Of a stretch of 64,000 nt of DNA, positions 1 through 8,823 are shown piece after piece. Source of the DNA: Erythrobacter sp. Alg231-14. GTDB lineage: Bacteria; Pseudomonadota; Alphaproteobacteria; Sphingomonadales; Sphingomonadaceae. The stretch's first letter is position 1; every line of letters begins with the position of its first letter. Where the stretch lies: NCBI RefSeq assembly GCF_900149685.1, contig NZ_LT702999.1, forward strand, positions 1,240,001-1,304,000, in the 5' to 3' direction. The position numbers were made by a program, and so were the translations under genes. The notes under the pieces were generated by a model that had not been told where the DNA came from, did no database searches, and was given only the letters and a program-made list of their open reading frames with translations.

Positions 1-323
1 TCCGTTGGTTGCTTGAAAAAACAGTCCTGCCCAAGCCCGGCGAAGGACCAAGCCCGAAAGAGCAGCTCGAAGGCGGTTATGACATGATGTTTCTTGGCAC
101 AACGGCCAAGGGCGAGAAAATCCGTTGCCGCGTAACCGGCGATCGTGATCCCGGCTACGGCTCCACCGCCAAAATGTTGTCGCAAGCAGCCGTGTGTTTG
201 GCGAATGATGTTCCGGCCGATACGCCGGGCGGATTTTGGACCCCGGCGACGATCTTCGGGGATACCTTGATCACCAAACTGGAAGATCACGCCGGGCTGA
301 CGTTCACCCTGCTAGACGACTAA
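1..323 (+). CDS. Saccharopine dehydrogenase-like / trans-acting enoyl reductase family protein, C-terminal part
   Basis: This is the 3' end of a gene that begins before the window: the reading frame is open to the first base and stops at 321-323. About 107 residues are visible. The tail with GDPGYGSTAKMLSQAA, then GGFWTPATIFGD and a closing GLTF resembles the C-terminus of the large saccharopine-dehydrogenase-like NAD(P) oxidoreductases (also called trans-acting enoyl reductase family). The nucleotide-binding N-terminus is outside the window, so substrate and cofactor cannot be judged. It converges on the FAD oxidoreductase with about 55 bases between them. Family assignment is by remembered motif only. 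Confidence 0.7.
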   Translation, partial: RWLLEKTVLPKPGEGPSPKEQLEGGYDMMFLGTTAKGEKIRCRVTGDRDPGYGSTAKMLSQAAVCLANDVPADTPGGFWTPATIFGDTLITKLEDHAGLTFTLLDD

Positions 324-377
324 CCTTTGTGAGCGGCCGCGAAGGCAAGTGGGGACCAATTCGCGCAGATTGCGACG

Positions 378-1613
378 CTAATACCGTTGGATCGTTGCGA
401 AGTCTCGATCGGGTCGATAGGCATCAAGCGCCGCGACCGTGTGCCCGTTCAGGATTTCTTGCGCGGTCATCTTCCCGATGATCGGTGCCAACGATACGCC
501 GCTATGCGTAATGGCGAGATAGGCGCCCGGTTGTTCGGGAGAGAACCCGATAACGGGGTGACCGTCCAATGGGAGTGGCCGCCATCCGATAATGACTTCC
601 TCCATTTCTGCGGTTGATAGCGCCGGGACATACCGCACCGCCACGTCTAGAATTCTGCGCGCGTGCTGGCCGGCAAAATCCGCGTTCGGAAACGATGTGG
701 GCCGATCGGCAAGTCGCGCAGCATGCGCTTCGTTTTGAGGGGCACCGCCTTGTTCGCCAAGGACGACGCGACCATCGCCGCGTTGGTGAATATGCACGCC
801 GGGTGCAACGATGATCGCGTCGATCATGGGCGGCATGGGCTTAGTGATCGCAACAACGCCCGGCGTTGTGCGTTGAGGGATATGGATACCCGCCAATTGT
901 CGCGTTGCGTCGGGATCGGCCCCGGTGGCCAACACGATCGTATCGCACTCCAAATCACCGTTGGTCGTGGTGAGTATCGTTGTGCCATTCGCGGTGCGAA
1001 ATTGGCTGATCGCTTCGCAATTGGTTTCGACCGTGGCCCCTGATGCGATTGCCTGATCCATAAGTGTCCGGGTTGCCAATACTGGATCCAGCGCACCATC
1101 GTTCGGCGAAAATGCTGCTGAAGTTAAATCCCCAAACGCGACACCGGGCTCCATCGATTGCAGCTCATCGCGTGCAATCATGCGCGCGGGTTCGCCCCAC
1201 TCGACCTGTTCGTCGATCTGCCTTGCCAGTTTTTGTTGACGCTCTTCGCTGCCGAACCATTCGATAGAACCGGCCCACTTTATCGGTAGGCCAGCTTCGG
1301 CTTCCAGCTCTTTCCATCCTGCTAGACCGAGCTGATTGAGCCTGTGGTAATGGCGCGGCTGTTTTGCCCAACTGGCGTTCAACCAAGCGAACGTGCCGTG
1401 GCTTGCGCGGCTGGCCAATCCGTTGCGTTCCAATACGGTGACCTGCGCCCCGCCTTGTGTGAGGTAATATGCAATCGCGGCGCCTATGATCCCTCCCCCA
1501 ATCACGGCCACGCGCGTTTTCCCATTCACGGTCGGGCCGCCGCACGCGCTGGCCAATGTGCCCGCCGCGGTTAGCGCCAATGCATCGCGTCGGGTCATGC
1601 CAGATTTGGGCAC
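378..1613 (-). CDS. FAD-dependent oxidoreductase (DAO / glycine-oxidase-like), exported lipoprotein-type N-terminus
   Basis: The 411-residue protein has a twin-arginine-like leader (TRRDALALTAAG, residues 7-18) ending in a lipobox-like LASAC (Cys24). A Rossmann motif GGGIIG (39-44) follows, with an acidic residue near 62 for the FAD ribose. The C-terminal IGWRPLPLDGHPVIG is typical of the D-amino-acid oxidase/dehydrogenase superfamily. Members oxidise amines or amino acids. Substrate here is unknown. The start is GTG at 1613, chosen because GGAGAG lies 7 bases upstream; an internal ATG at 1598 is the alternative. Export by Tat with bound FAD is inferred from the leader. No obvious operon partner. 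Confidence 0.85.
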   Translation of the reverse strand: MPKSGMTRRDALALTAAGTLASACGGPTVNGKTRVAVIGGGIIGAAIAYYLTQGGAQVTVLERNGLASRASHGTFAWLNASWAKQPRHYHRLNQLGLAGWKELEAEAGLPIKWAGSIEWFGSEERQQKLARQIDEQVEWGEPARMIARDELQSMEPGVAFGDLTSAAFSPNDGALDPVLATRTLMDQAIASGATVETNCEAISQFRTANGTTILTTTNGDLECDTIVLATGADPDATRQLAGIHIPQRTTPGVVAITKPMPPMIDAIIVAPGVHIHQRGDGRVVLGEQGGAPQNEAHAARLADRPTSFPNADFAGQHARRILDVAVRYVPALSTAEMEEVIIGWRPLPLDGHPVIGFSPEQPGAYLAITHSGVSLAPIIGKMTAQEILNGHTVAALDAYRPDRDFATIQRY

Positions 1614-1870
1614 TGCGTTACTCTCCGATCAAAGGTTCAGTCCGTTCAATCAGGGTCTAGACGAAGGACAAGATCCCGCCAAACTGCATGTCGAACAATC
1701 GACGAGTGGTAGCCTGCCGATCAAAACACTCGTCCAAGCGCATTTTGGCCAAGAACGGCTCAAATCCGGCAATAATGGCTAGGGTGAAGGCTGCGCTATG
1801 TGATAAGGTTTCACCGAATTCACACAGGCCATTTCTCAGCACTGCAACTCAAAAGAAGCAACCTGAACCG

Positions 1871-2083
1871 ATGCAAGATGAACCGGATCAAACGCCAGAG
1901 CCTAGCGAGCAGACGCAAAAGCCCCGGCAACGTGACCAACAATTCATGAAGCAGATTCACTCGCGAAGCCTCAACAAGCCAAGCGTGAAGCGGATTAGAC
2001 TTCGTGAAAAACAAATTGCCATCGCGATAATGGTGATGCTCGCTCTCACGATCTGTGTTGCGCTGATTTATATGATTGTTTGA
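1871..2083 (+). CDS. Small single-pass membrane protein, unknown function
   Basis: A 70-residue protein is predicted. The first half is hydrophilic, rich in Pro, Gln and Glu, then basic (KRIRLREKQ). The C-terminal third is one hydrophobic segment (IAIAIMVMLALTICVALIYMIV shape), so it is probably a tail-anchored inner-membrane protein. An upstream in-frame extension to 1688 exists, but the ATG at 1871 begins the part that looks protein-like. No family is recognised. It is flanked by a 257-base gap on the left and about 215 bases on the right, so it appears monocistronic. Confidence 0.5.
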   Translation: MQDEPDQTPEPSEQTQKPRQRDQQFMKQIHSRSLNKPSVKRIRLREKQIAIAIMVMLALTICVALIYMIV

Positions 2084-2298
2084 GGCCGCCGAAAAACGCC
2101 CTTAGCGCAATTTTTTGGCCTATGCGGCATTGCCTCGCCCAGTCTCGCATCTCAATCGCCAGCCTACCGCAAAATGGTTCGGTTGGAACAAACAGACGAT
2201 AGAACCACCGCCCCAGCACGACGTGCTTGGCATCTGTTTGGGGATGGCCAGGGGCTGAGGCTGGATTGCACAGTCTTCGCGTTCTAGAGTGATCCTGC

Positions 2299-2898
2299 AT
2301 GAAACGCGCAATTGTCTATGTTCTGTTCGGCCTCTTTGGCCTCAGCCTTGGGGTGTACACCGCTTTAGCAATGTCGGGATTGTTGCCGGGCGACCGGCGA
2401 TCAACCGACGGGATCGAGATCAACGGTTGGACAGGCGATCTGGCGCAGGGTTCATCGGACGCGTCGCCGTATCTGCGGGCTCGTATTGCGCGGCACGGAT
2501 TGCTCGCATTGGCCAAGACAGAGGCGATCTATTTTATCCGGAACACGGACCGTGATGGCCAACCGTTAACTGAAGAATGCACCTATCGCGTATCGGGTGG
2601 ACCAATTCCGGCAGGTTGGTGGTCGATCACACTTTACAATGAGGACAACTTTCTACCCGACAACGACGACGAAGCGTTAAGCTTTGATGCTACGCAATCG
2701 GGCGGAGGAGATTGGTCGGCGATCATCTCCGCTGCGTCACCTGCCGAAGATGGCAATTGGATTTCCAGCCGAAACGCGGGCAAATTCGACCTCACCTTGA
2801 GGTTGTATATGCCCGAAGATCGCGCCCTTACCGATCCAGAACAGGCCATTCCCACCCCAAACATTGCACGGTTGCAGTGTGAAGGGAAAGCGTCATGA
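2299..2898 (+). CDS. DUF1214 domain protein, first pair
   Basis: This 199-residue protein opens with a hydrophobic signal/anchor (residues 4-24) and continues as a DUF1214-type beta domain. Recognisable pieces are EAIYFIRNTDRDGQPL, the CTYRVSGGPIPAGWWSITLY core, and SAASPAEDGNWISS followed by FDLTLRLYMP near the C-terminus. The domain is likely periplasmic and membrane-anchored. Function is unknown. Its stop codon overlaps the start of the next gene (ATGA at 2895-2898), which indicates translational coupling with the DUF1254-type partner. A second copy of the same pair follows at 3474-4618. Confidence 0.8.
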   Translation: MKRAIVYVLFGLFGLSLGVYTALAMSGLLPGDRRSTDGIEINGWTGDLAQGSSDASPYLRARIARHGLLALAKTEAIYFIRNTDRDGQPLTEECTYRVSGGPIPAGWWSITLYNEDNFLPDNDDEALSFDATQSGGGDWSAIISAASPAEDGNWISSRNAGKFDLTLRLYMPEDRALTDPEQAIPTPNIARLQCEGKAS

Positions 2899-3413
2899 AA
2901 AACTTCATTGGCCCCATCCTCTTTGCCCTGCTGATCGCCGTCATCGGCCACGTTTCCGTGCTCCACTTCGCGCCGAACATCATCATGGATCGTGCGATGA
3001 CTATGCTTGAGGTACGCGGTGCAGAATTGCACACTTTCTTCCATGGTGAACGCACGACGCCGCAATCGCAAAGCGTGGTGCGACCATCGCCGGATCTTGC
3101 ATACTCCGTGTGCCTGTTTGATCTTGAACAACTTGAATCCGGACTTGAGGTGAGGATGGCGGCCACGCCGAACTATGCCTCGCTCTCGTTCTTCGATGAT
3201 CAAACCAATAACTTCAAAACCATCCGTGGGAATGGCGAAGAGATCACGGTGACACTTGCATCGCCAGATACAACCATCAGCGATGCAGAAACTATCGTTT
3301 CGTCCAGCCTTAAAGGTCTTATCCTGATCAGACGTCTGGCCCCTACCGCAGAGGATTTTCGTCTCGTCTCGGCGATTTCGCAGAATGATTTTTGCCGGCC
3401 GGTGGATCGTTGA
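2895..3413 (+). CDS. DUF1254 domain protein, first pair
   Basis: The 172-residue product has an N-terminal membrane segment (about residues 5-27) and a compact domain containing VVRPSPDLAYSVCLFDL and TPNYASLSFFDDQTNNF. This matches the short DUF1254-type proteins that accompany DUF1214 proteins in sphingomonads. In the large single-chain proteins of this family DUF1254 precedes DUF1214; here the two domains are separate and in the opposite gene order. The ATG overlaps the upstream stop by four bases. Biochemical role is unknown. Confidence 0.78.
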   Translation: MKNFIGPILFALLIAVIGHVSVLHFAPNIIMDRAMTMLEVRGAELHTFFHGERTTPQSQSVVRPSPDLAYSVCLFDLEQLESGLEVRMAATPNYASLSFFDDQTNNFKTIRGNGEEITVTLASPDTTISDAETIVSSSLKGLILIRRLAPTAEDFRLVSAISQNDFCRPVDR

Positions 3414-3473
3414 ACGTTCGCTCTTTGTTGATGTCGCTTGCCAAATGCGGTTCGTGAGTAATAGCTGTCGTTT

Positions 3474-4073
3474 ATGAAACTCGCCGCTTCCCTTTTTATC
3501 ACGGTGATTGCTGCGGGCACCGGGGCATGGCTGGGATTTGGCACAGCCAAAACGCAGATCAACGCCGGAGATTCGATCTTTGACACGTTCGAACAGACCG
3601 AGGCAGGATGGTTCTTTTCCGATGATATCGGATCGTCGGACGCCGCACCGATAGAGCGCGCCCGCGTCGCAGTTGGTGGACCTTTGGGACTATCGTCAAG
3701 CGAAGTGCTCTATTTCGTGGCCCTCCATGACAGCGCGGGTCGGCGGCTCAATTCACTCTGCACGTATCGCGTCAAAGGCGCGGCCATCGACACCCGTTGG
3801 TGGTCCCTAACTTTGTATGACAGCAACACGCAGAATTATGTGACGAACAGCGCAAATCGATCAAGCTGGAACAGCGCAGCCATTGCCAAAGGCGACGATG
3901 GATCTTGGCTTATAACTGTGTCTAGCGATCCGAGCGAAGGCAATTGGCTGCCCAGTCAAAGCGCGGCAAATCAACCGTTCGAGTTAAACCTTCGGACCTA
4001 CAATCCGAGCGCAATAACACGCCGGAACGCACCCAATATCGCTTTGCCAATTGTGGACCGGATTGCATGTTGA
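3474..4073 (+). CDS. DUF1214 domain protein, second pair
   Basis: This is a paralogue of the 2299-2898 gene and has the same 199-residue length. It shares the layout: hydrophobic N-terminus (residues 3-23), EVLYFVALHDSAGRRL, CTYRVKGAAIDTRWWSLTLY, SDPSEGNWLPSQ, and a C-terminus ending in cysteine. Sequence identity to the first copy is clearly partial, so the duplication is old. It overlaps the next start by seven bases (4067-4073), again linking it to a DUF1254-type partner. Function is unknown. Confidence 0.78.
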   Translation: MKLAASLFITVIAAGTGAWLGFGTAKTQINAGDSIFDTFEQTEAGWFFSDDIGSSDAAPIERARVAVGGPLGLSSSEVLYFVALHDSAGRRLNSLCTYRVKGAAIDTRWWSLTLYDSNTQNYVTNSANRSSWNSAAIAKGDDGSWLITVSSDPSEGNWLPSQSAANQPFELNLRTYNPSAITRRNAPNIALPIVDRIAC

Positions 4074-4618
4074 AAAGGTCCGCCGCCATATGGATCGCGA
4101 TCTGGTTGATCGCTGGCACAGCTGGCTTCTTCGGCGGCAAAGCCTTCACCATCCACCAAGCCCCACGATTGGTGATGTCGACGATTGAAGATATCGTTGT
4201 TCAACGCGCAGGCGGTTGGAACACGTGTTCCCACAATCGCCAATTTGGCCCCGTTCATGGCGGTGCAAAGCGTGCGAACCCTGATAGCGTCGTGACCATT
4301 ATGGCCTATGACCTGTCATCTGGCCCGGTCCGAGTGTCCGGGGAAACATGGCCCGATTATTGGTCACTGTCGCTGTATCAGCATAATTCCGACAACTATT
4401 TTGTTGTAAATGACCGCCAATTGCCGAACTCCGAATTTGATTTCGCCATCAGCTTGCCAGAGCATTCCGTCGACGAGACTTCAGTGCAGAGGATTGATGC
4501 CCCAACTGCAAAAGGCGTGATGCTGATCCGCCGTTTCGTCAAAGAGGAAGCGGACATGGCCGGAATTCTGGAAAACCAAGACAGCATGCAATGCGGACCT
4601 CTGGAATCGCAACTTTAA
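4067..4618 (+). CDS. DUF1254 domain protein, second pair
   Basis: The start ATG at 4067 overlaps the preceding stop, giving 183 residues that begin MLKRSAAIWIAIWLIAGTAG, a membrane anchor. The frame is open further upstream, but that stretch is the previous gene read in another frame. The body has VVTIMAYDLSSGPV and PDYWSLSLYQHNSDNYFVVND, which parallels the first DUF1254-type copy, and a Cys near the end (MQCGPL). It has the same membrane anchor plus extracytoplasmic domain design. Function is unknown. Confidence 0.75.
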   Translation: MLKRSAAIWIAIWLIAGTAGFFGGKAFTIHQAPRLVMSTIEDIVVQRAGGWNTCSHNRQFGPVHGGAKRANPDSVVTIMAYDLSSGPVRVSGETWPDYWSLSLYQHNSDNYFVVNDRQLPNSEFDFAISLPEHSVDETSVQRIDAPTAKGVMLIRRFVKEEADMAGILENQDSMQCGPLESQL

Positions 4619-5008
4619 TGTCTGAGCATGTCCGGCGGACGCATCGGAACGCCGAAACTGAACCCTTTGTTTTAGAGATCACGGCCGCGTTTAAGAGGAC
4701 GCCGCCCAAGGCCTCTGCATAGGTCATGCGGTCTTCTATCGCTCGCGATGGAAGCCAGCCTAGCCGCACACCGATGCTAGCACTTATATCCAGCAAAGCC
4801 GCCGGTCCTTTGCGATTTCCAGAACGCTGATGCGAAATGAGAAAGTACTCGAAAATTCAAAACCTATCGGGCTGAACGCACCAAACAGGGGGCAAACAAC
4901 GGCCATTGAGATGGCCCGATAGACAGCCGCCGCGCCTGTCTATACCCACGAAAGCAGGGATCGAGGAAAAGGAAAGGCGCGGCGTATCAAAGGCCGTGAC
5001 ACATCACG
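4619..5008. other. Intergenic, no gene recognised
   Basis: About 390 bases separate the second DUF1254-type gene from the transporter gene. Open frames here lack a ribosome binding site and protein-like sequence. The promoter for the transporter-uxuA pair is expected here, but I cannot point to a convincing -35/-10 pair. Confidence 0.5.
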
Positions 5009-6262
5009 ATGACGGACATAGGAAAACCCATCGGTTGGCGTGCCAAGCTTGCCCTCTTCCTTCCTGGAATATTCCTCATCGGTTTCAATATTGGCACCGG
5101 CAGTGTGACGACTATGGCGTCGGCCGGAGCCAATTATGGCATGGCGCTCTTATGGACCGTGCTTATTTCCTGCGCCGCCACGTATTTGATGGTTGCGACA
5201 TACGGCCGGTACACATTGGTCACCGGAGAGACGGCGCTAGAGGCGTTTCGCAAACATATTCACCCCGCCGTCGGTCTGTTCTTCATCGCTGCTCTTGGCA
5301 TTGGCGTTTTCGCGAGCCTGATGGGCGTAATGGGGATCGTCGCCGAGATAAGTTATGAATGGTCAAAGACGTTTATTTCGGGCGGGATCGAACCGATCTA
5401 TTGGGCCGCGTTCTTCTGCTCGATTGCCTATTATATCTTCTGGAGTGGGCGCACACAGATATTTGAACGCATCCTCGCCGTGGTGGTAGCCATTATGGGC
5501 GCCTGTTTCGTACTCAATTTTTTCATCCTCATGCCGCCGGTATCCGCGATGGCCGCGGGGCTGGTGCCTTCGGTGCCCGACGTCGGATCCAGCGAAACCG
5601 GACCTCTGCTTTTGATCGCCTCCATGGTGGGCACAACCATTTTCTCAGGTCTGTTCATCATGCGCACCACATTGGTGAAAGAGGCAGGTTGGAACATCGC
5701 CCACGACAAACAACAACGTCGTGACGCCGCATTCGCAGCGATCATGATGTTCGTCATCAGCGCGTCGATTATGGCGGCGGCGGCGGGCAGCCTTTTCGCA
5801 GAAGGCATCGCTCTGGATAAAGCATCGCAAATGATCGGTTTGCTCGAACCGCTCGCCGGGCCATTGGCCGTTTCAATTTTTGCAATCGGCATCATTGCCG
5901 CCGGGGTCTCTTCGCAGTTCCCCAATCTCATCCTGATCCCTTGGCTGTTGTGCGATTTCCGCAGCACACCGCGAGATATGACCCTGTGGCAATACCGTCT
6001 CTTCGTCGGAATCATTTCTCTGCTGGGTCTGGTCGTGCCGCTGTTCGACGCGAGGCCCGTTTTGGTTCTGATCTTGAGCCAAGCGTTCAACGTTGTGCTG
6101 CTTCCCGTTACGGTCGCTTGCATTCTCTATTTGGGTAACCGTGCCGATTTGATGGGGAATTATCGCCATTCATGGCGCACAAATGCCGGACTTTGCGGGA
6201 TTTTACTCTTCTCTCTCGTCACCGGCTATATGGGCTTTCAAGGCCTGTTGAGCATGCTTTAA
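5009..6262 (+). CDS. Nramp-fold membrane transporter with non-canonical metal site
   Basis: The 417-residue protein has about eleven hydrophobic segments and the general look of the Nramp family (LPGIFLIGFNIGTGSV in helix 1, AGANYGMAL, TYGRYTLVTGETALEAF). Canonical Nramp proteins bind Mn/Fe through DPGN in helix 1 and a Met-containing MPH motif in helix 6. Here the equivalent places read NIGTGS (27-32) and GTTIFSG (208-214), so the known ligand residues are absent. The gene ends 13 bases before uxuA, suggesting one transcript. It may carry an organic substrate, a different ion, or supply the metal of UxuA; the sequence does not decide. Confidence 0.75.
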   Translation: MTDIGKPIGWRAKLALFLPGIFLIGFNIGTGSVTTMASAGANYGMALLWTVLISCAATYLMVATYGRYTLVTGETALEAFRKHIHPAVGLFFIAALGIGVFASLMGVMGIVAEISYEWSKTFISGGIEPIYWAAFFCSIAYYIFWSGRTQIFERILAVVVAIMGACFVLNFFILMPPVSAMAAGLVPSVPDVGSSETGPLLLIASMVGTTIFSGLFIMRTTLVKEAGWNIAHDKQQRRDAAFAAIMMFVISASIMAAAAGSLFAEGIALDKASQMIGLLEPLAGPLAVSIFAIGIIAAGVSSQFPNLILIPWLLCDFRSTPRDMTLWQYRLFVGIISLLGLVVPLFDARPVLVLILSQAFNVVLLPVTVACILYLGNRADLMGNYRHSWRTNAGLCGILLFSLVTGYMGFQGLLSML

Positions 6263-6275
6263 CGGAGGGAAGGTT

Positions 6276-7466
6276 ATGCGCGAATCCTGGCGTTGGTTTG
6301 GGCCAACCGATCCGATCAATCTCGAAGAAATCCGCCAAACAGGTGCAACTGATATCGTCAGCGCATTGCACGATATTCCAATCGGTGAACCATGGCCGCG
6401 CGAGAGCATCGCGGCGCAACGCGCCATGATTGAACAAGGCAACACTCCCGGTTCCAATCTGCATTGGACAGTGGTTGAAAGCATTCCGGTGCACGAGGAT
6501 ATCAAGCTCGCCGCCAACGGGCATGAGATTTATGTCGATGCCTGGATTGAAAGCATGGAAAACCTTGCGGCGGAGGGGATCAAAACGATCTGCTACAACT
6601 TCATGCCCGTGATCGACTGGACAAGAACGGATTTGCGGCACCGCCTGCCGAATGGCGCCTACGCATTGAAGTTTGATCAAGACCGCTTTGCAGCGTTCGA
6701 TCTGTTCATTTTGAAGCGTGTGGGCGCAGAGGCGGATTATGACGCGGAAGAATGGGCGCGAGCGAAAACAGCGGTTGATGCAATGTCACAACAAGAGATC
6801 GGCACCCTCACCCAGACCATAATCGCTGGATTGCCGGGAAAGATGACCGATGCCTATTCGCTCGAAGATTTTCGCGCCATCTTGGCGCGGTATGACGGGA
6901 TTGATCACAATCAATTGCGCTCAAATCTGATTGGATTTCTGGAACGCGTTCTTCCCGCCGCCGAAAAACTTGATGTGAAACTCGCCATTCATCCCGATGA
7001 TCCGCCATGGGATATGTTTGGATTACCGCGCGTTATCTGCACACCCGCTGATCTGGAAAAACTGTTTGAAGCCGCGCCCAGTGCATCAAACGGCATAACC
7101 TTATGCGTTGGCACCTACGGCAGCAGGCCAGACAATGATTTGCCTCAAATGGCGCGCCGTTATCGCGATCGCATCCATTTCGCACATCTGCGAGGTGTTT
7201 CGCGCGATCCAAAGGAACCGCGTACTTTCATCGAGGCAAGCCACCTTGATAGCGACATCGACATGTTAAGCGTGATCCGCAATTTGCTGGTGAATGAGCG
7301 GGCAACAGGCCGTGAAATCTACATTCGACCCGATCATGGTCATTTGATGATGGGCGACGTTTCTAAGAAAACCAATCCGGGCTATTCTGCGATCGGCCGG
7401 ATGAAAGGTCTTGCCGAAATTCGCGGGGCAATTCGCGCGCTGTCCGCGAATGTCGATCCGATTTGA
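6276..7466 (+). CDS. uxuA: Mannonate dehydratase
   Basis: This 396-residue TIM-barrel enzyme dehydrates D-mannonate to 2-keto-3-deoxygluconate in hexuronate breakdown and needs Fe2+ or Mn2+. Supporting motifs are MRESWRWFGPTDP at the N-terminus, GIKTICYNFMPVIDWTRTDL, LAIHPDDPPWDMFGLPR, IHFAHLRG and IRPDHGH, which carry the metal-binding His and Asp residues. Length fits the family. A GGAGG-like site (AACGGAGGGA, 6261-6270) precedes the ATG. No other hexuronate gene (uxaC, uxuB, kdgK) is visible, so the rest of the pathway would lie elsewhere. It is probably co-transcribed with the transporter. Confidence 0.92.
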   Translation: MRESWRWFGPTDPINLEEIRQTGATDIVSALHDIPIGEPWPRESIAAQRAMIEQGNTPGSNLHWTVVESIPVHEDIKLAANGHEIYVDAWIESMENLAAEGIKTICYNFMPVIDWTRTDLRHRLPNGAYALKFDQDRFAAFDLFILKRVGAEADYDAEEWARAKTAVDAMSQQEIGTLTQTIIAGLPGKMTDAYSLEDFRAILARYDGIDHNQLRSNLIGFLERVLPAAEKLDVKLAIHPDDPPWDMFGLPRVICTPADLEKLFEAAPSASNGITLCVGTYGSRPDNDLPQMARRYRDRIHFAHLRGVSRDPKEPRTFIEASHLDSDIDMLSVIRNLLVNERATGREIYIRPDHGHLMMGDVSKKTNPGYSAIGRMKGLAEIRGAIRALSANVDPI

Positions 7467-7536
7467 AGCAAGAACCACGCTTTGCGTCGAGATTCACGCC
7501 ACACCGGAAAAGTTTCCTAAAGCTGCGGCCTGATGC

Positions 7537-8502
7537 CTAACCAGATGCCGTGTTCGATGGTGTCAGGACTGCGTGCGCTTCTCTGATGCTTTTGAGCGCA
7601 ACTGCTCTCATCGCTTGCACCTTCGACGGGTCAAGGCCCCAATTGTCCATGCTGCAATTTCCTGCGGCCGCGACATACGCTTGCCATAGGGCAAACCTGA
7701 ATGGATCGACATGCCGCCGTGCCGAATAGGCGTTTAGGAAGCATTCCGAGCCCCAATCGCCATAGGCGTACCTAAACTCCAAACAGGCGCAGGCCACATC
7801 CGATTGCGGATCACCGATCGCCGCATCTTCCCAATCGATCACTCCTACAATCCGGCCATCGTCCCAGACAATGTTGGCGGGCCAGTAATCTCCGTGAAGC
7901 AACACACCATTTCCAGAGAACGCAGCCGAACGCATATGCGAAAGAAGCGATCGCAAACCTTCCCACTCGGCGTTGTCCGGCAGGAAGTCTAACAATTCCG
8001 GGACGGGATCAAACCGAGGCGGCAATTCCGGAAGCGATACTGTTGCCACCTCGTGGATCGCAACCAGCTTTTCAGCCGCAGTTGTTATCCGCGCTTCGAC
8101 CTCAGATGAGGGTATCTCCGTCGCCCCCTCAATGTATTCCAACACAACATAGGGGAGTTGGCTCACGCCGTTTTCGCCGCCCTCACCATCGCCAAAACCG
8201 AACGGTTTGGGCACCGCAAATCCAAGGGCAAGCAGGCTGTCGAGCAACTGATATTCGAGAGCCGCCCCGTGTCCATTATGATTGCTGCCGTGCTCCCGCA
8301 AAACGAGCCGAATTCGGCTGCGGTCCGCGTTCTCAATGTCGATTAGCGTGGCATCGGCTGAGACCCCGCCAGTCAACGGAGAGACGCTTTGGATCTCCGC
8401 GTCTGGAAAGTGCACAGACACCAGATCGACGAACCTGTCATTTGGATTCAAGACTGCCTCCCAGAACGCGCTGTGATTACTTCTACGTCCCAATTGATAC
8501 AA
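7537..8502 (-). CDS. APH-type phosphotransferase of unknown substrate
   Basis: The 321-residue protein has the aminoglycoside/choline kinase fold. The catalytic loop is HGDYWPAN (203-210) and the metal-binding segment is IDWED (222-226) followed by GDPQSDVACACLEFRY. An N-lobe ending in YVVLEYIEG (118-125) precedes the hinge. These enzymes phosphorylate small hydroxylated compounds, and most chromosomal copies are not drug-resistance genes. It stands alone between convergent uxuA and a 320-base gap. Antibiotic resistance should not be inferred. Confidence 0.8.
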   Translation of the reverse strand: MYQLGRRSNHSAFWEAVLNPNDRFVDLVSVHFPDAEIQSVSPLTGGVSADATLIDIENADRSRIRLVLREHGSNHNGHGAALEYQLLDSLLALGFAVPKPFGFGDGEGGENGVSQLPYVVLEYIEGATEIPSSEVEARITTAAEKLVAIHEVATVSLPELPPRFDPVPELLDFLPDNAEWEGLRSLLSHMRSAAFSGNGVLLHGDYWPANIVWDDGRIVGVIDWEDAAIGDPQSDVACACLEFRYAYGDWGSECFLNAYSARRHVDPFRFALWQAYVAAAGNCSMDNWGLDPSKVQAMRAVALKSIREAHAVLTPSNTASG

Positions 8503-8823
8503 TCAGAATGGCCAAATCTGCAAAGGTGGACCCAATAATAGACGGCGGACTCCCAGTCCAATTGGCAACCTTAGTAGCTCCCCCCTGATTGCAGGCTTTC
8601 GGACAAGTTTACGGTTCCAACGGATTGCATTGGTTGCCGCGTCGTCGGAATTGACGATTATTTGACGGTATCGCGACCTTGGGGCCGTTGACCCGGCATC
8701 CCACCCCCGAATATCAACGATCACAGGGAATTCGCACAGATTCACACCCTTAATGACGGCTCGCAAAACTGCGTCGCCGCTGGCGGGGAAGCTGTGTCTG
8801 CGTGAAATTTGGGGGGAATTGCC
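8503..8823. other. Intergenic between divergent genes
   Basis: This stretch of about 320 bases lies between the kinase (minus) and the small secreted protein (plus). Open frames on the minus strand give basic, low-complexity translations with no start signal. Only promoters of the two flanking genes are expected, and none stands out. Confidence 0.45.

Noticed and set aside
4539-4796. Minus-strand 85-codon frame after the DUF1254 gene
   Set aside because: No start signal and no protein-like pattern; it partly overlaps the real gene on the other strand.
7537-8502. Aminoglycoside resistance gene
   Set aside because: Only the general kinase fold is visible. Chromosomal APH-fold kinases mostly act on metabolites, and nothing in the context suggests resistance.
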